NCBI GenBank assembly: GCA_014655195.1 | Contig: BNBH01000008.1 | Coordinates: forward strand, 124,001-188,000 | Source: Streptomyces cellulosae | GTDB taxonomy: Bacteria > Actinomycetota > Actinomycetes > Streptomycetales > Streptomycetaceae | Direction: 5' to 3' | DNA: 64,000 nucleotides | Shown: positions 1-8,608 of the stretch, one piece after another | How positions within the stretch are numbered: position 1 is the first letter of the stretch | How the letters are laid out: each line of letters starts with the position of its first letter | Made by a program: the position numbers and the translations under genes | Notes under the pieces: model-generated | The model's database searches: none | Seen by the model: the letters and a program-made list of their open reading frames with translations, nothing else | Told to the model about the DNA's origin: nothing

Positions 1-1
1 G

Positions 2-1216
2 GAGGGCGTCGGCCTGTCCACGGTCACCGCCTGCGGCGACACGCCCCGTGTGATGATCGGCTCCCCCGTGGCGGGCATCGCCGAGGACGAGATCATCGAC
101 GGCACGCCGGCGCTGGAGGAGATGAAGCGCCGCGTCCTGGGCAACCCGGCGTACTCGAACCTGCCCCGCAAGTTCAAGACGGCCATCTCCGGCTCGCCGG
201 TGCTGGACGTGGTGCACGAGATCAACGACGTGGCGTTCGTCGGCGTCGAGCACCCCGAGCACGGGCCGGGCTTCGACCTGTGGGTCGGCGGCGGTCTGTC
301 CACCAACCCCAAGCTGGGCGTGCGGCTCGGCGCCTGGGTGCCGCTCGAGGACGTCCCGGACGTCTACGAGGGCGTCCTGTCCATCTTCCGCGACTACGGC
401 TACCGCCGGCTGCGCACCCGCGCCCGGCTGAAGTTCCTGGTCGCCGACTGGGGCGCGGAGAAGTTCCGTCAGGTCCTCGAGGACGAGTACCTCAACCGCA
501 AGCTGACGGACGGTCCGGCGCCCGCCGAGCCGGTGTCGCGCTGGCGCGACCACATCGGGGTGCACCGCCAGAAGGACGGCCGCTTCTACGTCGGCTTCGC
601 GCCGCGCGTCGGCCGGGTCGACGGCACCACCCTCACCAAGATCGCGGACGTCGCCGAGGCGCACGGCTCGGGCCGGGTGCGCACCACCGTCGAACAGAAG
701 ATGATCATCCTCGACGTCGAGGAGTCCCAGGTCGAGTCTCTCGTGGAGTCCCTGGAGGCGCTGGACCTCAGCGCCCGCCCCTCGCCGTTCCGGCGCGGCA
801 CCATGGCCTGCACCGGCATCGAGTTCTGCAAGCTCGCCATCGTCGAGACCAAGGCGCGCGGCGCCTCGCTGATCGACGAACTCGAGCGCCGTATGCCGCA
901 GTTCGACGAGCCGATCACCATCAACCTCAACGGCTGCCCGAACGCCTGCGCCCGTATCCAGGTGGCGGACATCGGTCTCAAGGGCCAGCTCGTGCTGAAC
1001 GACGAGGGCGAGCAGGTCGAGGGCTACCAGGTGCACCTGGGCGGCGCGCTCGGCCTGGAGGCCGGGTTCGGCCGCAAGGTGCGCGGCCTGAAGGTCACCG
1101 CGGACGAACTCCCGGACTACATCGAGCGGGTGCTCAAGCGTTTCGAGGCGGAGCGCGAGGACGGCGAGCGGTTCGCGTCCTGGGTCACCCGCGCCTCCGA
1201 GGAGGCCCTGTCGTGA
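2..1216 (+). CDS. cysI: Sulfite reductase (siroheme, ferredoxin-type), 5' truncated by window edge
   Basis: The frame is open from the first bases, so the N-terminal part lies outside the window; 404 codons plus stop are seen. The protein carries the siroheme/4Fe-4S ligand pair of the nitrite/sulfite reductase family: CTGIEFC (nt about 811-831) and, about 33 residues on, CPNAC (nt about 934-948). The family reduces sulfite to sulfide (or nitrite to ammonia) in the cytoplasm with six electrons. Motifs alone do not separate the two substrates; sulfite is inferred because the next genes are zinc ribbon, cysH, cysC, cysD and cysN in one operon. The stop overlaps the next GTG start (GTGA). Confidence 0.93.
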   Translation, partial: EGVGLSTVTACGDTPRVMIGSPVAGIAEDEIIDGTPALEEMKRRVLGNPAYSNLPRKFKTAISGSPVLDVVHEINDVAFVGVEHPEHGPGFDLWVGGGLSTNPKLGVRLGAWVPLEDVPDVYEGVLSIFRDYGYRRLRTRARLKFLVADWGAEKFRQVLEDEYLNRKLTDGPAPAEPVSRWRDHIGVHRQKDGRFYVGFAPRVGRVDGTTLTKIADVAEAHGSGRVRTTVEQKMIILDVEESQVESLVESLEALDLSARPSPFRRGTMACTGIEFCKLAIVETKARGASLIDELERRMPQFDEPITINLNGCPNACARIQVADIGLKGQLVLNDEGEQVEGYQVHLGGALGLEAGFGRKVRGLKVTADELPDYIERVLKRFEAEREDGERFASWVTRASEEALS

Positions 1217-1392
1217 GTGAGCGGGCGGCGCCGTTCTACTGCCCGTACTGCGGCGACGAGGACCTGCGCCCCAGCGAGGAAGGGCACGGCGCGTGGGAGT
1301 GCGCGGCCTGCAACCGCGCCTTCCGGCTGAAGTTCCTCGGGCTGCTCGCCCGGGGTCTGGACCGATCCGACACGGGAGGGGACCCGGCATGA
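1213..1392 (+). CDS. Small zinc-ribbon protein inside the sulfur assimilation operon
   Basis: A 59-residue protein starting with GTG that overlaps the sulfite reductase stop. It has two CxxC knuckles, CPYC (residues 10-13) and CAAC (residues 32-35), spaced as in a rubredoxin-like or zinc-ribbon metal site, followed by a basic tail. Its own stop overlaps the cysH ATG (ATGA), so it is translationally coupled on both sides. The location suggests a role in sulfite reductase or CysH function, such as metal delivery or an electron-transfer accessory, but nothing in the sequence proves one. Its biochemical function is not known to me. Confidence 0.8.
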   Translation: MSERAAPFYCPYCGDEDLRPSEEGHGAWECAACNRAFRLKFLGLLARGLDRSDTGGDPA

Positions 1393-2099
1393 CGGCCGTA
1401 TCGGACGAGCGCGGCACCGTCGAGTTGCGGGAACTGGCCGAGCAGGCGGGCCGGGACCTGGAGGACGCCTCCGCCCTGGAGATCCTCCGGTGGGCGGCCG
1501 ACACGTTCGGCGAGCGCTTCTGCGTGACCTCCTCCATGGAGGACGCGGTGGTCGCCCACCTCGCCTCCCGGGCCTTTCCCGGGGTGGACGTGGTGTTCCT
1601 CGACACCGGCTACCACTTCCCCGAGACCATCGGCACCCGGGACGCCGTGGAGGCCGTGATGGACGTCAACGTCATCACGCTCACCCCCCGGCAGACGGTC
1701 GCCGAGCAGGACGCCGAGTACGGCCCGAAGCTCCACGACCGCGACCCGGACCTGTGCTGCAAGCTGCGTAAGGTGCGGCCGCTGGAGGAGGGCCTGAAGG
1801 ACTATCTGGCCTGGGCGACCGGCCTGCGCCGCGACGAGTCGCCGACCCGGGCGAACACCCCGGTCGTCGGCTGGGACGAGAAGCGGCAGAAGGTCAAGAT
1901 CTCGCCCATCGCCAGGTGGACCCAGGACGACGTGGACGCCTACGTCGCCGAGCACGGCGTCCTCACCAACCCGCTGCTGCAGGACGGCTACGCCTCCGTG
2001 GGGTGCGCCCCCTGCACCCGCCGTGTGCTGGAGGGCGAGGACGCCCGCGCCGGCCGCTGGGCGGGCCGCGCCAAGACCGAGTGCGGACTGCACGGCTGA
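1389..2099 (+). CDS. cysH: Adenylylsulfate (APS/PAPS) reductase CysH
   Basis: A 236-residue PAPS-reductase family enzyme that reduces activated sulfate to sulfite in the cytoplasm. It has the paired cysteines CC at residues 123-124 and CAPC at 206-209 that bind a 4Fe-4S cluster in APS-using bacterial enzymes, and the C-terminal ECGLHG motif carrying the catalytic cysteine. E. coli-type PAPS reductases lack the cluster cysteines, so this enzyme most likely uses APS directly (inference from family knowledge). The ATG overlaps the zinc-ribbon stop. cysC, cysD and cysN follow, giving sulfate activation and reduction in one transcript. Confidence 0.95.
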   Translation: MTAVSDERGTVELRELAEQAGRDLEDASALEILRWAADTFGERFCVTSSMEDAVVAHLASRAFPGVDVVFLDTGYHFPETIGTRDAVEAVMDVNVITLTPRQTVAEQDAEYGPKLHDRDPDLCCKLRKVRPLEEGLKDYLAWATGLRRDESPTRANTPVVGWDEKRQKVKISPIARWTQDDVDAYVAEHGVLTNPLLQDGYASVGCAPCTRRVLEGEDARAGRWAGRAKTECGLHG

Positions 2100-2137
2100 C
2101 CGCCATGACCGCGCCTTCGACGAACCAGGAGAACCAC

Positions 2138-2674
2138 GTGACGACCGGAGCCACCGTCTGGCTCACGGGTCTGCCGAGTGCGGGCAAGACCACCATCGCG
2201 CACGAACTCGCCGCCCGGCTGCGCGAACAGGGCCGGCCGACCGAGGTGCTCGACGGCGACGAGATCCGCGAGTTCCTCTCGGCGGGCCTCGGCTTCAGCC
2301 GCGAGGACCGGCACACCAACGTGCAGCGCATCGGCTTCGTCGCCGAACTGCTCGCCCGTAACGGCGTGCTGGCGCTCGTCCCGGTGATCGCCCCCTACGC
2401 CGACAGCCGCGAGGCCGTCCGCGCCCGCCACGAGGCGAACGGCACGCCGTACGTCGAGGTGCACGTGGCGACGCCGGTGGAGGTGTGCTCCGTCCGTGAC
2501 GTGAAGGGCCTGTACGCCAAGCAGGCGGCGGGTGAGCTGTCCGGGCTCACCGGCGTCGACGACCCGTACGAGGAGCCCGAGAAGCCCGATCTGCGCATCG
2601 AGTCGCAGCACCAGACCGTGCAGGAGTCCGCGGCGGCGGTTCACGCCGTGCTCAGCGAAAGGGGACTGGCATGA
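2138..2674 (+). CDS. cysC: Adenylylsulfate kinase CysC
   Basis: A 178-residue APS kinase that phosphorylates APS to PAPS. The P-loop GLPSAGKT is at residues 11-18, and the family DGD and FSREDR segments follow. The GTG at 2138 is preferred over an in-frame ATG at 2105 because AGGAG lies at 2127-2131, six bases upstream, and because the family N-terminus begins close to the P-loop. The stop overlaps the cysD ATG. Since the neighbouring CysH looks APS-specific, PAPS made here may serve sulfation rather than sulfate reduction. Confidence 0.94.
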   Translation: MTTGATVWLTGLPSAGKTTIAHELAARLREQGRPTEVLDGDEIREFLSAGLGFSREDRHTNVQRIGFVAELLARNGVLALVPVIAPYADSREAVRARHEANGTPYVEVHVATPVEVCSVRDVKGLYAKQAAGELSGLTGVDDPYEEPEKPDLRIESQHQTVQESAAAVHAVLSERGLA

Positions 2675-3609
2675 CGACCGCAGCCACCACCGTCGAGGAG
2701 GGCACGGACAGCCCGTACGCCCTCTCCCACCTGGACGCCCTCGAGTCGGAGGCCGTGCACATCTTCCGTGAGGTGGCGGGCGAGTTCGAGAAGCCGGTGA
2801 TCCTGTTCTCCGGCGGCAAGGACTCCATCGTCATGCTGCACCTGGCGCTGAAGGCGTTCGCGCCCGCGCCGGTGCCGTTCTCGCTGCTGCACGTGGACAC
2901 CGGGCACAACTTCCCCGAGGTCCTCGACTACCGCGACCGCACGGTCGCCGAGCACGGCCTGCGCCTGCACGTGGCCTCCGTGCAGGACTACATCGACCGC
3001 GGCGTCCTCAAGGAGCGCCCCGACGGCACCCGCAACCCGCTGCAGACGGTGCCGCTCACGGAGAAGATCCGCGACGAGCGCTTCGACGCCGTCTTCGGCG
3101 GCGGGCGCCGCGACGAGGAGAAGGCCCGCGCCAAGGAGCGGGTGTTCTCCCTGCGCGACGAGTTCTCCCAGTGGGACCCGCGCCGCCAGCGCCCCGAGCT
3201 GTGGAACCTGTACAACGGCCGGCACGCCCCCGGCGAGCACGTGCGCGTGTTCCCGCTGTCCAACTGGACCGAGCTGGACGTGTGGCAGTACATCGCCCGC
3301 GAGGACATCGAACTGCCCCAGATCTACTACGCGCACGAGCGTGAGGTCTTCAAGCGCGGCGGCATGTGGCTGACCGCGGGCGAGTGGGGCGGCCCGAAGG
3401 ACGGCGAGACGGTCGAGAAGCGCCTGGTGCGCTACCGCACCGTCGGCGACATGTCCTGCACCGGCGCCGTCGACTCCGACGCCGACACCATCGAGAAGGT
3501 GATCACGGAGATCGCCGCGTCCCGGCTCACCGAACGCGGCGCCACCCGCGCCGACGACAAGCTGTCCGAGGCCGCGATGGAAGACCGCAAGCGCGAGGGG
3601 TACTTCTAA
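2671..3609 (+). CDS. cysD: Sulfate adenylyltransferase small subunit CysD
   Basis: A 312-residue ATP-sulfurylase subunit of the PP-loop superfamily; with CysN it makes APS from sulfate and ATP. The PP-loop SGGKDS is at residues 47-52 and the usual FGGGRRDEEKAR and NWTELDVWQYI segments are present, as is the C-terminal MEDRKREGYF typical of full-length CysD. The ATG overlaps the cysC stop (ATGA). cysN starts three bases after its stop, as expected for an obligate heterodimer. Confidence 0.97.
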   Translation: MTTAATTVEEGTDSPYALSHLDALESEAVHIFREVAGEFEKPVILFSGGKDSIVMLHLALKAFAPAPVPFSLLHVDTGHNFPEVLDYRDRTVAEHGLRLHVASVQDYIDRGVLKERPDGTRNPLQTVPLTEKIRDERFDAVFGGGRRDEEKARAKERVFSLRDEFSQWDPRRQRPELWNLYNGRHAPGEHVRVFPLSNWTELDVWQYIAREDIELPQIYYAHEREVFKRGGMWLTAGEWGGPKDGETVEKRLVRYRTVGDMSCTGAVDSDADTIEKVITEIAASRLTERGATRADDKLSEAAMEDRKREGYF

Positions 3610-3611
3610 GC

Positions 3612-4946
3612 ATGAGCACGATCACGACCGAGGAGCTCTCGGCCACCACCCTGCTGCGGTTCGCCACCGCCGGCTCCGTCGACGACGGCAAGTCCACCCT
3701 GGTGGGCCGGCTGCTGCACGACTCCAAGTCGGTACTCGCCGACCAGCTGGAGGCCGTCGAGCGCGCCTCCGCCAGCCGCGGCCAGGACGCCCCCGACCTC
3801 GCGCTGCTCACCGACGGTCTGCGCGCCGAGCGGGAGCAGGGCATCACGATCGACGTGGCGTACCGTTACTTCGCCACACCCCGGCGGCGGTTCATCCTCG
3901 CCGACACCCCCGGCCATGTGCAGTACACGCGGAACATGGTCACCGGCGCCTCGACCGCCGAGCTGACGGTGATCCTGGTCGACGCCCGCAACGGCGTGGT
4001 CGAGCAGACCCGCCGGCACGCGGCGATCGCCGCGCTGCTGCGGGTGCCGCACGTGGTGCTCGCCGTCAACAAGATGGACCTGGTCGACTACCAGGAGTCC
4101 GTGTTCGCGTCGATCGCCGAGGAGTTCACCGCCTACGCCACCGAGCTGGGCGTGCCCGAGGTGACCGCGATCCCGATCTCGGCGCTCGTCGGGGACAACG
4201 TGGTGGACCCGTCCGCGAACATGGACTGGTACGGCGGCCCCACGGTGCTGGAGCACCTGGAGACCGTGCCGGTCAGCCACGACCTGACCCGCTGCCACGC
4301 CCGGCTGCCCGTGCAGTACGTGATCCGCCCGCAGAGCCCCGAGCTGCCCGACTATCGCGGCTACGCGGGGCAGATCGCCGCCGGCACCTTCCGCGTCGGC
4401 GACGAGATCACCGTGCTGCCCTCCGGCCGCTCGACCACGATCACCGGCATCGACCTGCTGGGCAAGCCGGTCGACGTGGCGTGGACGCCGCAGTCGGTGA
4501 CGCTGCTCCTCGCGGACGACATCGACATCTCCCGCGGCGACCTGATCGTCCCCGCCAAGGACGCCCCCGCCACCACGCAGGACCTGGAGGCGACCGTCTG
4601 CCACGTCGCCGACGAGCCCCTGACGGTCGGCCACCGCGTCCTGATCAAGCACGGCACCCGCACGGTCAAGGCGATCGTCAAGGACATCCCGTCCCGGCTC
4701 ACCCTGGACGACCTGTCCCTGCACCCGCACCCCGGGCGGCTCACCGCCAACGACATCGGCCGCGTCACCATCCGCACCGCCGAGCCGCTGCCCGCCGACA
4801 CCTACGCCGACTCCCGCCGCACCGGGTCGTTCATCCTGATCGACCCCAACGACGGGACCACGCTCACCGCCGGCATGGTCGGCGAGTCCTTCGCCTCGCC
4901 CGACCCGGTCGACGACGAGGCGGACGACGACGGGTGGGACTTCTGA
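3612..4946 (+). CDS. cysN: Sulfate adenylyltransferase large (GTPase) subunit CysN
   Basis: A 444-residue EF-Tu-like GTPase that couples GTP hydrolysis to APS synthesis by CysD. G motifs are visible: GSVDDGKST (residues 21-29), DTPGH (98-102) and NKMD (153-156), followed by two beta-barrel domains. The length matches CysN alone, with no fused APS kinase domain, in agreement with the separate cysC gene. The ATG lies three bases after the cysD stop. It closes the sulfate-activation part of the operon; the next gene begins about 100 bases later. Confidence 0.96.
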   Translation: MSTITTEELSATTLLRFATAGSVDDGKSTLVGRLLHDSKSVLADQLEAVERASASRGQDAPDLALLTDGLRAEREQGITIDVAYRYFATPRRRFILADTPGHVQYTRNMVTGASTAELTVILVDARNGVVEQTRRHAAIAALLRVPHVVLAVNKMDLVDYQESVFASIAEEFTAYATELGVPEVTAIPISALVGDNVVDPSANMDWYGGPTVLEHLETVPVSHDLTRCHARLPVQYVIRPQSPELPDYRGYAGQIAAGTFRVGDEITVLPSGRSTTITGIDLLGKPVDVAWTPQSVTLLLADDIDISRGDLIVPAKDAPATTQDLEATVCHVADEPLTVGHRVLIKHGTRTVKAIVKDIPSRLTLDDLSLHPHPGRLTANDIGRVTIRTAEPLPADTYADSRRTGSFILIDPNDGTTLTAGMVGESFASPDPVDDEADDDGWDF

Positions 4947-5046
4947 CCACCCGCCGGCCTCCCGCAGCGCCCGTACTGCCCCGAACCCGCCGACGGCCCG
5001 GCCACCTCATGTGACCGCCGGGCCGCCACCGAGAGGAACGTCCCCC

Positions 5047-6177
5047 TTGCCTGCGACGACCGCCCTGCGCCGCGCCCTCGCGGTGACGGCCATGCTGCCG
5101 TTGCCGGTCCTGGCCGCCTGCGGTTACGGGTCCCAGGCGAAGGACAAGGACACCGCCCAGGCCGTCTCGGGCGCGCGGACCGACGGTCTGGACGCCGTGC
5201 GGATCGGCTACTTCGGCAACCTCACCCACGGCACCGCCCTGGTCGGCGCCGAGAAGGGGTTCTTCCAGAAGGAGCTCAAGGGCACCGAGGCGAAGTACGC
5301 GGTGTTCAACGCGGGCCCGTCGGCGATCGAGGCGCTCAACTCCGGCTCCCTGGACGTGGCCTTCATCGGCCCCTCCCCCGCCGTGAACGGTTACACCAAG
5401 GCGGACGGCAAGAACCTGCGCATCGTGGGCGGTTCGGCGTCCGGCGGGGTGAAGCTGGTCGTGAACCCCGACAAGGTGAAGTCGGTCGAGGACGTCGAGG
5501 GGAAGCGGATCGCGACCCCGCAGCTCGGCAACACCCAGGACGTAGCGTTCCTCAACTGGGCCGCCGAGCAGGGCTGGAAGGTCGATCCGCAGAGCGGCAA
5601 GGGCGACGTCACCGTCGTCCGCAGCGACAACAAGGTCACCCCGGACGCGTTCAGGACCGGTTCGGTCGACGGGGCGTGGGTGCCCGAGCCGACCGCGTCG
5701 CGGCTGGTCGCGCAGGGCGGCAAGGTGCTGCTGGACGAGGCGTCGCTGTGGCCGGACGGCAAGTTCGTGATCACGAACATCGCCGTCCGCCAGGAGTTCC
5801 TCGACAAGCACCCGAAGGCCGTCGAGGCCGTGCTGCGGGCGTCCGTCGAGTCCAACCGGTGGATCAACGCCCACCCGGACGAGGCCAAGGAGGCCGCCAA
5901 CGCGCGGCTCGCGGCCGACACCGGCAAGCCGCTGCCCGCGGAGGTGCTCGACCCGGCCTGGAAGTCGATCACGTTCCTGGACGACCCGCTGGCCGCCACC
6001 CTCAGGACCCAGGCGGGCCACGCCGTCGAGGCGGGCCTGCTGGAGCAGCCGGACCTGAAGGGCATCTACGACCTGTCCCTGCTCCGCAAGGTCCTCCAGG
6101 CGGCCGGCCGGCCCGCCGTCGACGACGCCGGACTCGGCGTCGCCCGACCCGGATCACGCACGCTTCCCAGGAGGTGA
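5047..6177 (+). CDS. ABC transporter substrate-binding lipoprotein, sulfonate/taurine type
   Basis: A 376-residue periplasmic-binding-type lipoprotein. From the TTG start the first 25 residues form a lipoprotein signal (RR near the start, hydrophobic core, lipobox LAAC with Cys25). GAGAGG at 5031-5036 sits ten bases upstream; the longer in-frame GTG at 5011 would add an unneeded N-terminal stretch. The body has the fold signatures of SsuA/TauA/NrtA binding proteins (IGYFGNLTHG, FIGPSPAVNGY, ATPQLGNTQDV). The ligand is probably an organosulfur compound, judging from its place after the sulfate genes; nitrate or another anion cannot be excluded. Confidence 0.88.
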   Translation: MPATTALRRALAVTAMLPLPVLAACGYGSQAKDKDTAQAVSGARTDGLDAVRIGYFGNLTHGTALVGAEKGFFQKELKGTEAKYAVFNAGPSAIEALNSGSLDVAFIGPSPAVNGYTKADGKNLRIVGGSASGGVKLVVNPDKVKSVEDVEGKRIATPQLGNTQDVAFLNWAAEQGWKVDPQSGKGDVTVVRSDNKVTPDAFRTGSVDGAWVPEPTASRLVAQGGKVLLDEASLWPDGKFVITNIAVRQEFLDKHPKAVEAVLRASVESNRWINAHPDEAKEAANARLAADTGKPLPAEVLDPAWKSITFLDDPLAATLRTQAGHAVEAGLLEQPDLKGIYDLSLLRKVLQAAGRPAVDDAGLGVARPGSRTLPRR

Positions 6178-6182
6178 CGACC

Positions 6183-6971
6183 ATGGCCACGACCCTCGCC
6201 AAGGCCGCCGACGGCACGCAGTCGGCCACGCACGCGGCCCGTATCGAGCACGTCTCGAAGTCCTTCGCCGGCCCCGCCGGACAGCAGCTCGTGCTGGACG
6301 ACATCAGCCTCGACGTCGCCCCCGGCGAGTTCGTCACCCTCCTCGGCGCCTCCGGCTGCGGCAAGTCCACCCTGCTGAACCTCGTCGCCGGCCTCGACAA
6401 GCCGACCGCCGGCGGCATCACCACCGACGGCCGTCCCGCCCTGATGTTCCAGGAGCACGCCCTGTTCCCCTGGCTCACCGCCGGCAAGAACATCGAGCTC
6501 GCCCTGAAACTGCGCGGCACCCCCAAGAACGAACGCCGCGAGCGCGCCGAGCAGCTGCTGGAGCTGGTCCGTCTGGGCGGCGCCCACGGCAAGCGCGTCC
6601 ACGAGCTGTCCGGCGGCATGCGCCAGCGCGTCGCCCTCGCCCGCGCCCTCGCGCAGGAGAGCCGGCTGCTGCTGATGGACGAGCCGTTCGCCGCGCTCGA
6701 CGCCATCACCCGCGACGTCCTCCACGACGAACTCACCCGTATCTGGCGCGAGACCGGCCTGTCGGTCCTGTTCGTCACCCACAACGTCCGCGAGGCCGTC
6801 CGCCTCGCCCAGCGCGTCGTCCTGCTGTCCTCCCGCCCCGGCCGCATCGCCCGGCAGTGGACCGTGGACATCCCGCACCCGCGCCGCATCGAGGACACGG
6901 CCGTGGCCGAGCTGTCCGTCGAGATCACCGAGCAACTCCGTGGGGAGATCCGCCGACATGGCCAGCACTGA
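6183..6971 (+). CDS. ABC transporter ATP-binding protein, sulfonate/nitrate type
   Basis: A 262-residue ATPase of the SsuB/TauB/NrtD family that drives uptake with the neighbouring permease and binding protein. Walker A GASGCGKST is at residues 55-63, the Q-loop at MFQEH (88-92), the signature LSGGMRQR at 142-149, and Walker B LLLMDEPF at 162-169, with the switch histidine in FVTHN. The ATG is preceded by AGGAGG at about 6169-6174. It overlaps the permease start by 14 bases, supporting co-translation. Confidence 0.93.
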   Translation: MATTLAKAADGTQSATHAARIEHVSKSFAGPAGQQLVLDDISLDVAPGEFVTLLGASGCGKSTLLNLVAGLDKPTAGGITTDGRPALMFQEHALFPWLTAGKNIELALKLRGTPKNERRERAEQLLELVRLGGAHGKRVHELSGGMRQRVALARALAQESRLLLMDEPFAALDAITRDVLHDELTRIWRETGLSVLFVTHNVREAVRLAQRVVLLSSRPGRIARQWTVDIPHPRRIEDTAVAELSVEITEQLRGEIRRHGQH

Positions 6972-7857
6972 CACCACCCCCAAGGACGCCAAGGACGCCG
7001 GGGATCTCGCCGGGCTGGAAGCGGGTCTGGACGCGCTGGAGACGGTGCAGACCACCCGCAAGCCGTTCCGGCAGACCCTCACCCAGAAGATCCTCCCGCC
7101 GGTCGTCGCGGTCGCGCTGGTGCTGACCGTGTGGCAGTCGCTGATCACCTTCAAGGTCGTCGACGACCCCACCAAGCTGCCCGCGCCCGCCGACGTCTGG
7201 ATGGTCGTGGAGAAGGCCTGGCTCCAGGGCGAACTCCTCGGCTACATCTGGACCTCCGTCTCGCGCGGTCTGTTCGGCTTCTGCCTCGCCCTGCTCATCG
7301 CCACGCCGCTCGGCCTCCTCCTCGCCCGGGTGAAGCTCGTCCGCGCGGCGATCGGCCCGATCCTGTCCGGCCTGCAGTCCCTGCCCTCGGTCGCCTGGGT
7401 CCCGCCCGCCGTCATCTGGCTCGGCCTGAACAACCAGATGATGTACGCGGTCATCCTGCTCGGCGCGGTGCCGTCCATCGCGAACGGGCTGCTCTCCGGC
7501 GTCGACCAGGTCCCGCCCCTGTTCCAGCGCGCCGGACGCACCCTCGGCGCCACCGGCCTCAAGGGCACCTGGCACATCACCCTGCCCGCCGCCCTCCCCG
7601 GCTACGTCGCCGGCCTCAAGCAGGGCTGGGCCTTCTCCTGGCGCTCCCTCATGGCCGCCGAGATCATCGCCTCCTTCCCCGACCTCGGCGTCGGCCTCGG
7701 ACAGCTCCTGGAGAACGGCCGCAACGCCAGCGACATGGCCATGGTCTTCGAGGCGATCCTGCTCATCCTCACCGTCGGCATCGCCGTCGACCTGCTGATC
7801 TTCAGCCCCCTCGAACGCCGGGTCCTGCGCACCCGCGGACTCCTGGTGAAGAGCTGA
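6958..7857 (+). CDS. ABC transporter permease, sulfonate/nitrate type
   Basis: A 299-residue integral membrane protein with about six hydrophobic segments and a cytoplasmic ~45-residue N-terminal tail. The EAA-type coupling loop is seen around ...FQRAGRTLGATGLKGTWHITLP. The ATG at 6958 is preferred over GTG 6940 because GGGGAG lies just ahead of it. It belongs with the two upstream genes as a sulfonate-type importer. The sirohydrochlorin chelatase gene follows within about ten bases, tying siroheme synthesis to the sulfur operon. Confidence 0.92.
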   Translation: MASTDTTPKDAKDAGDLAGLEAGLDALETVQTTRKPFRQTLTQKILPPVVAVALVLTVWQSLITFKVVDDPTKLPAPADVWMVVEKAWLQGELLGYIWTSVSRGLFGFCLALLIATPLGLLLARVKLVRAAIGPILSGLQSLPSVAWVPPAVIWLGLNNQMMYAVILLGAVPSIANGLLSGVDQVPPLFQRAGRTLGATGLKGTWHITLPAALPGYVAGLKQGWAFSWRSLMAAEIIASFPDLGVGLGQLLENGRNASDMAMVFEAILLILTVGIAVDLLIFSPLERRVLRTRGLLVKS

Positions 7858-7867
7858 GGTGCCTGTG

Positions 7868-8605
7868 ATGCGTCGTCCCGTCCTGCTCGTCGTCGCCCAC
7901 GGCAGCCGCGACCCGCGGCACGCCGCGACCGTCCACGACCTGGTGCGCCGGGTACGCGCCCGGCGGCCCGGGCTGCGGGTGGAGACCGGGTTCCTGGACT
8001 TCAACGTGCCGTCCGTCGGCGCGGTGCTCGCGTCCCTGGACGCGGAGGGGGTGCGTGACGTGGTCGCGCTGCCGCTCCTGCTCACCCGGGCCTTCCACGC
8101 CAAGGCGGACATCCCCGCGGTGCTGTCCGAGGCTCCGCCGCGGCTGCGGATCCGCCAGGCGGACGTGCTGGGCCCGTCCCCGCTGCTGCTGGCGGCCCTG
8201 GAACGGCGCCTGTACGAGGCGGGCCTGACGCCCGCCGACAAGTCCTCGACCGGGGTCGTGCTCGCCTCGGCGGGGTCCTCGGACCCGGAGGCGATCGCAG
8301 TGATCGCAGATATCGCGCGGGAGTGGCGGCACACCGGTTGGTGCGCCGTGCGGCCTGCGTTCGCCTCCGCATCCCTTCCCCGCACCGAGGACGCGGTGCG
8401 GGAGCTGCGGGAGCTCGGCTGCGCGCGCGTCGCCGTCGCCCCGTACGTGCTGGCGCCGGGGCGGCTGCCGGACCGGATCGCCCGAGGCGCGGCCGGGGCC
8501 GACGTCCTGGCGGACGTGCTGGGCCCCTCCCCCGAGGTCGCCCAGGTCCTCCTGGACCGCTACGACGCGGCCCGGACGCCGCTTCTGACGGCGCTGGGCG
8601 CCTGA
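7868..8605 (+). CDS. Sirohydrochlorin chelatase-like protein (CbiX/SirB family)
   Basis: A 245-residue two-lobed chelatase-like protein. The first lobe starts with the family motif AHGSRDPRH (His11) and the second has a related SAGSSDPEA segment in place of the HGS repeat, plus RPAFASASLP. The family inserts Fe or Co into sirohydrochlorin. The last position of a sulfite-reductase operon fits iron insertion for siroheme (inference). The ATG at 7868 is favoured by GAGG at 7856-7859; GTG 7859 and GTG 7865 are in-frame alternatives. It converges with the next gene, with three bases between the stops. Confidence 0.85.
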   Translation: MRRPVLLVVAHGSRDPRHAATVHDLVRRVRARRPGLRVETGFLDFNVPSVGAVLASLDAEGVRDVVALPLLLTRAFHAKADIPAVLSEAPPRLRIRQADVLGPSPLLLAALERRLYEAGLTPADKSSTGVVLASAGSSDPEAIAVIADIAREWRHTGWCAVRPAFASASLPRTEDAVRELRELGCARVAVAPYVLAPGRLPDRIARGAAGADVLADVLGPSPEVAQVLLDRYDAARTPLLTALGA

Positions 8606-8608
8606 GCC

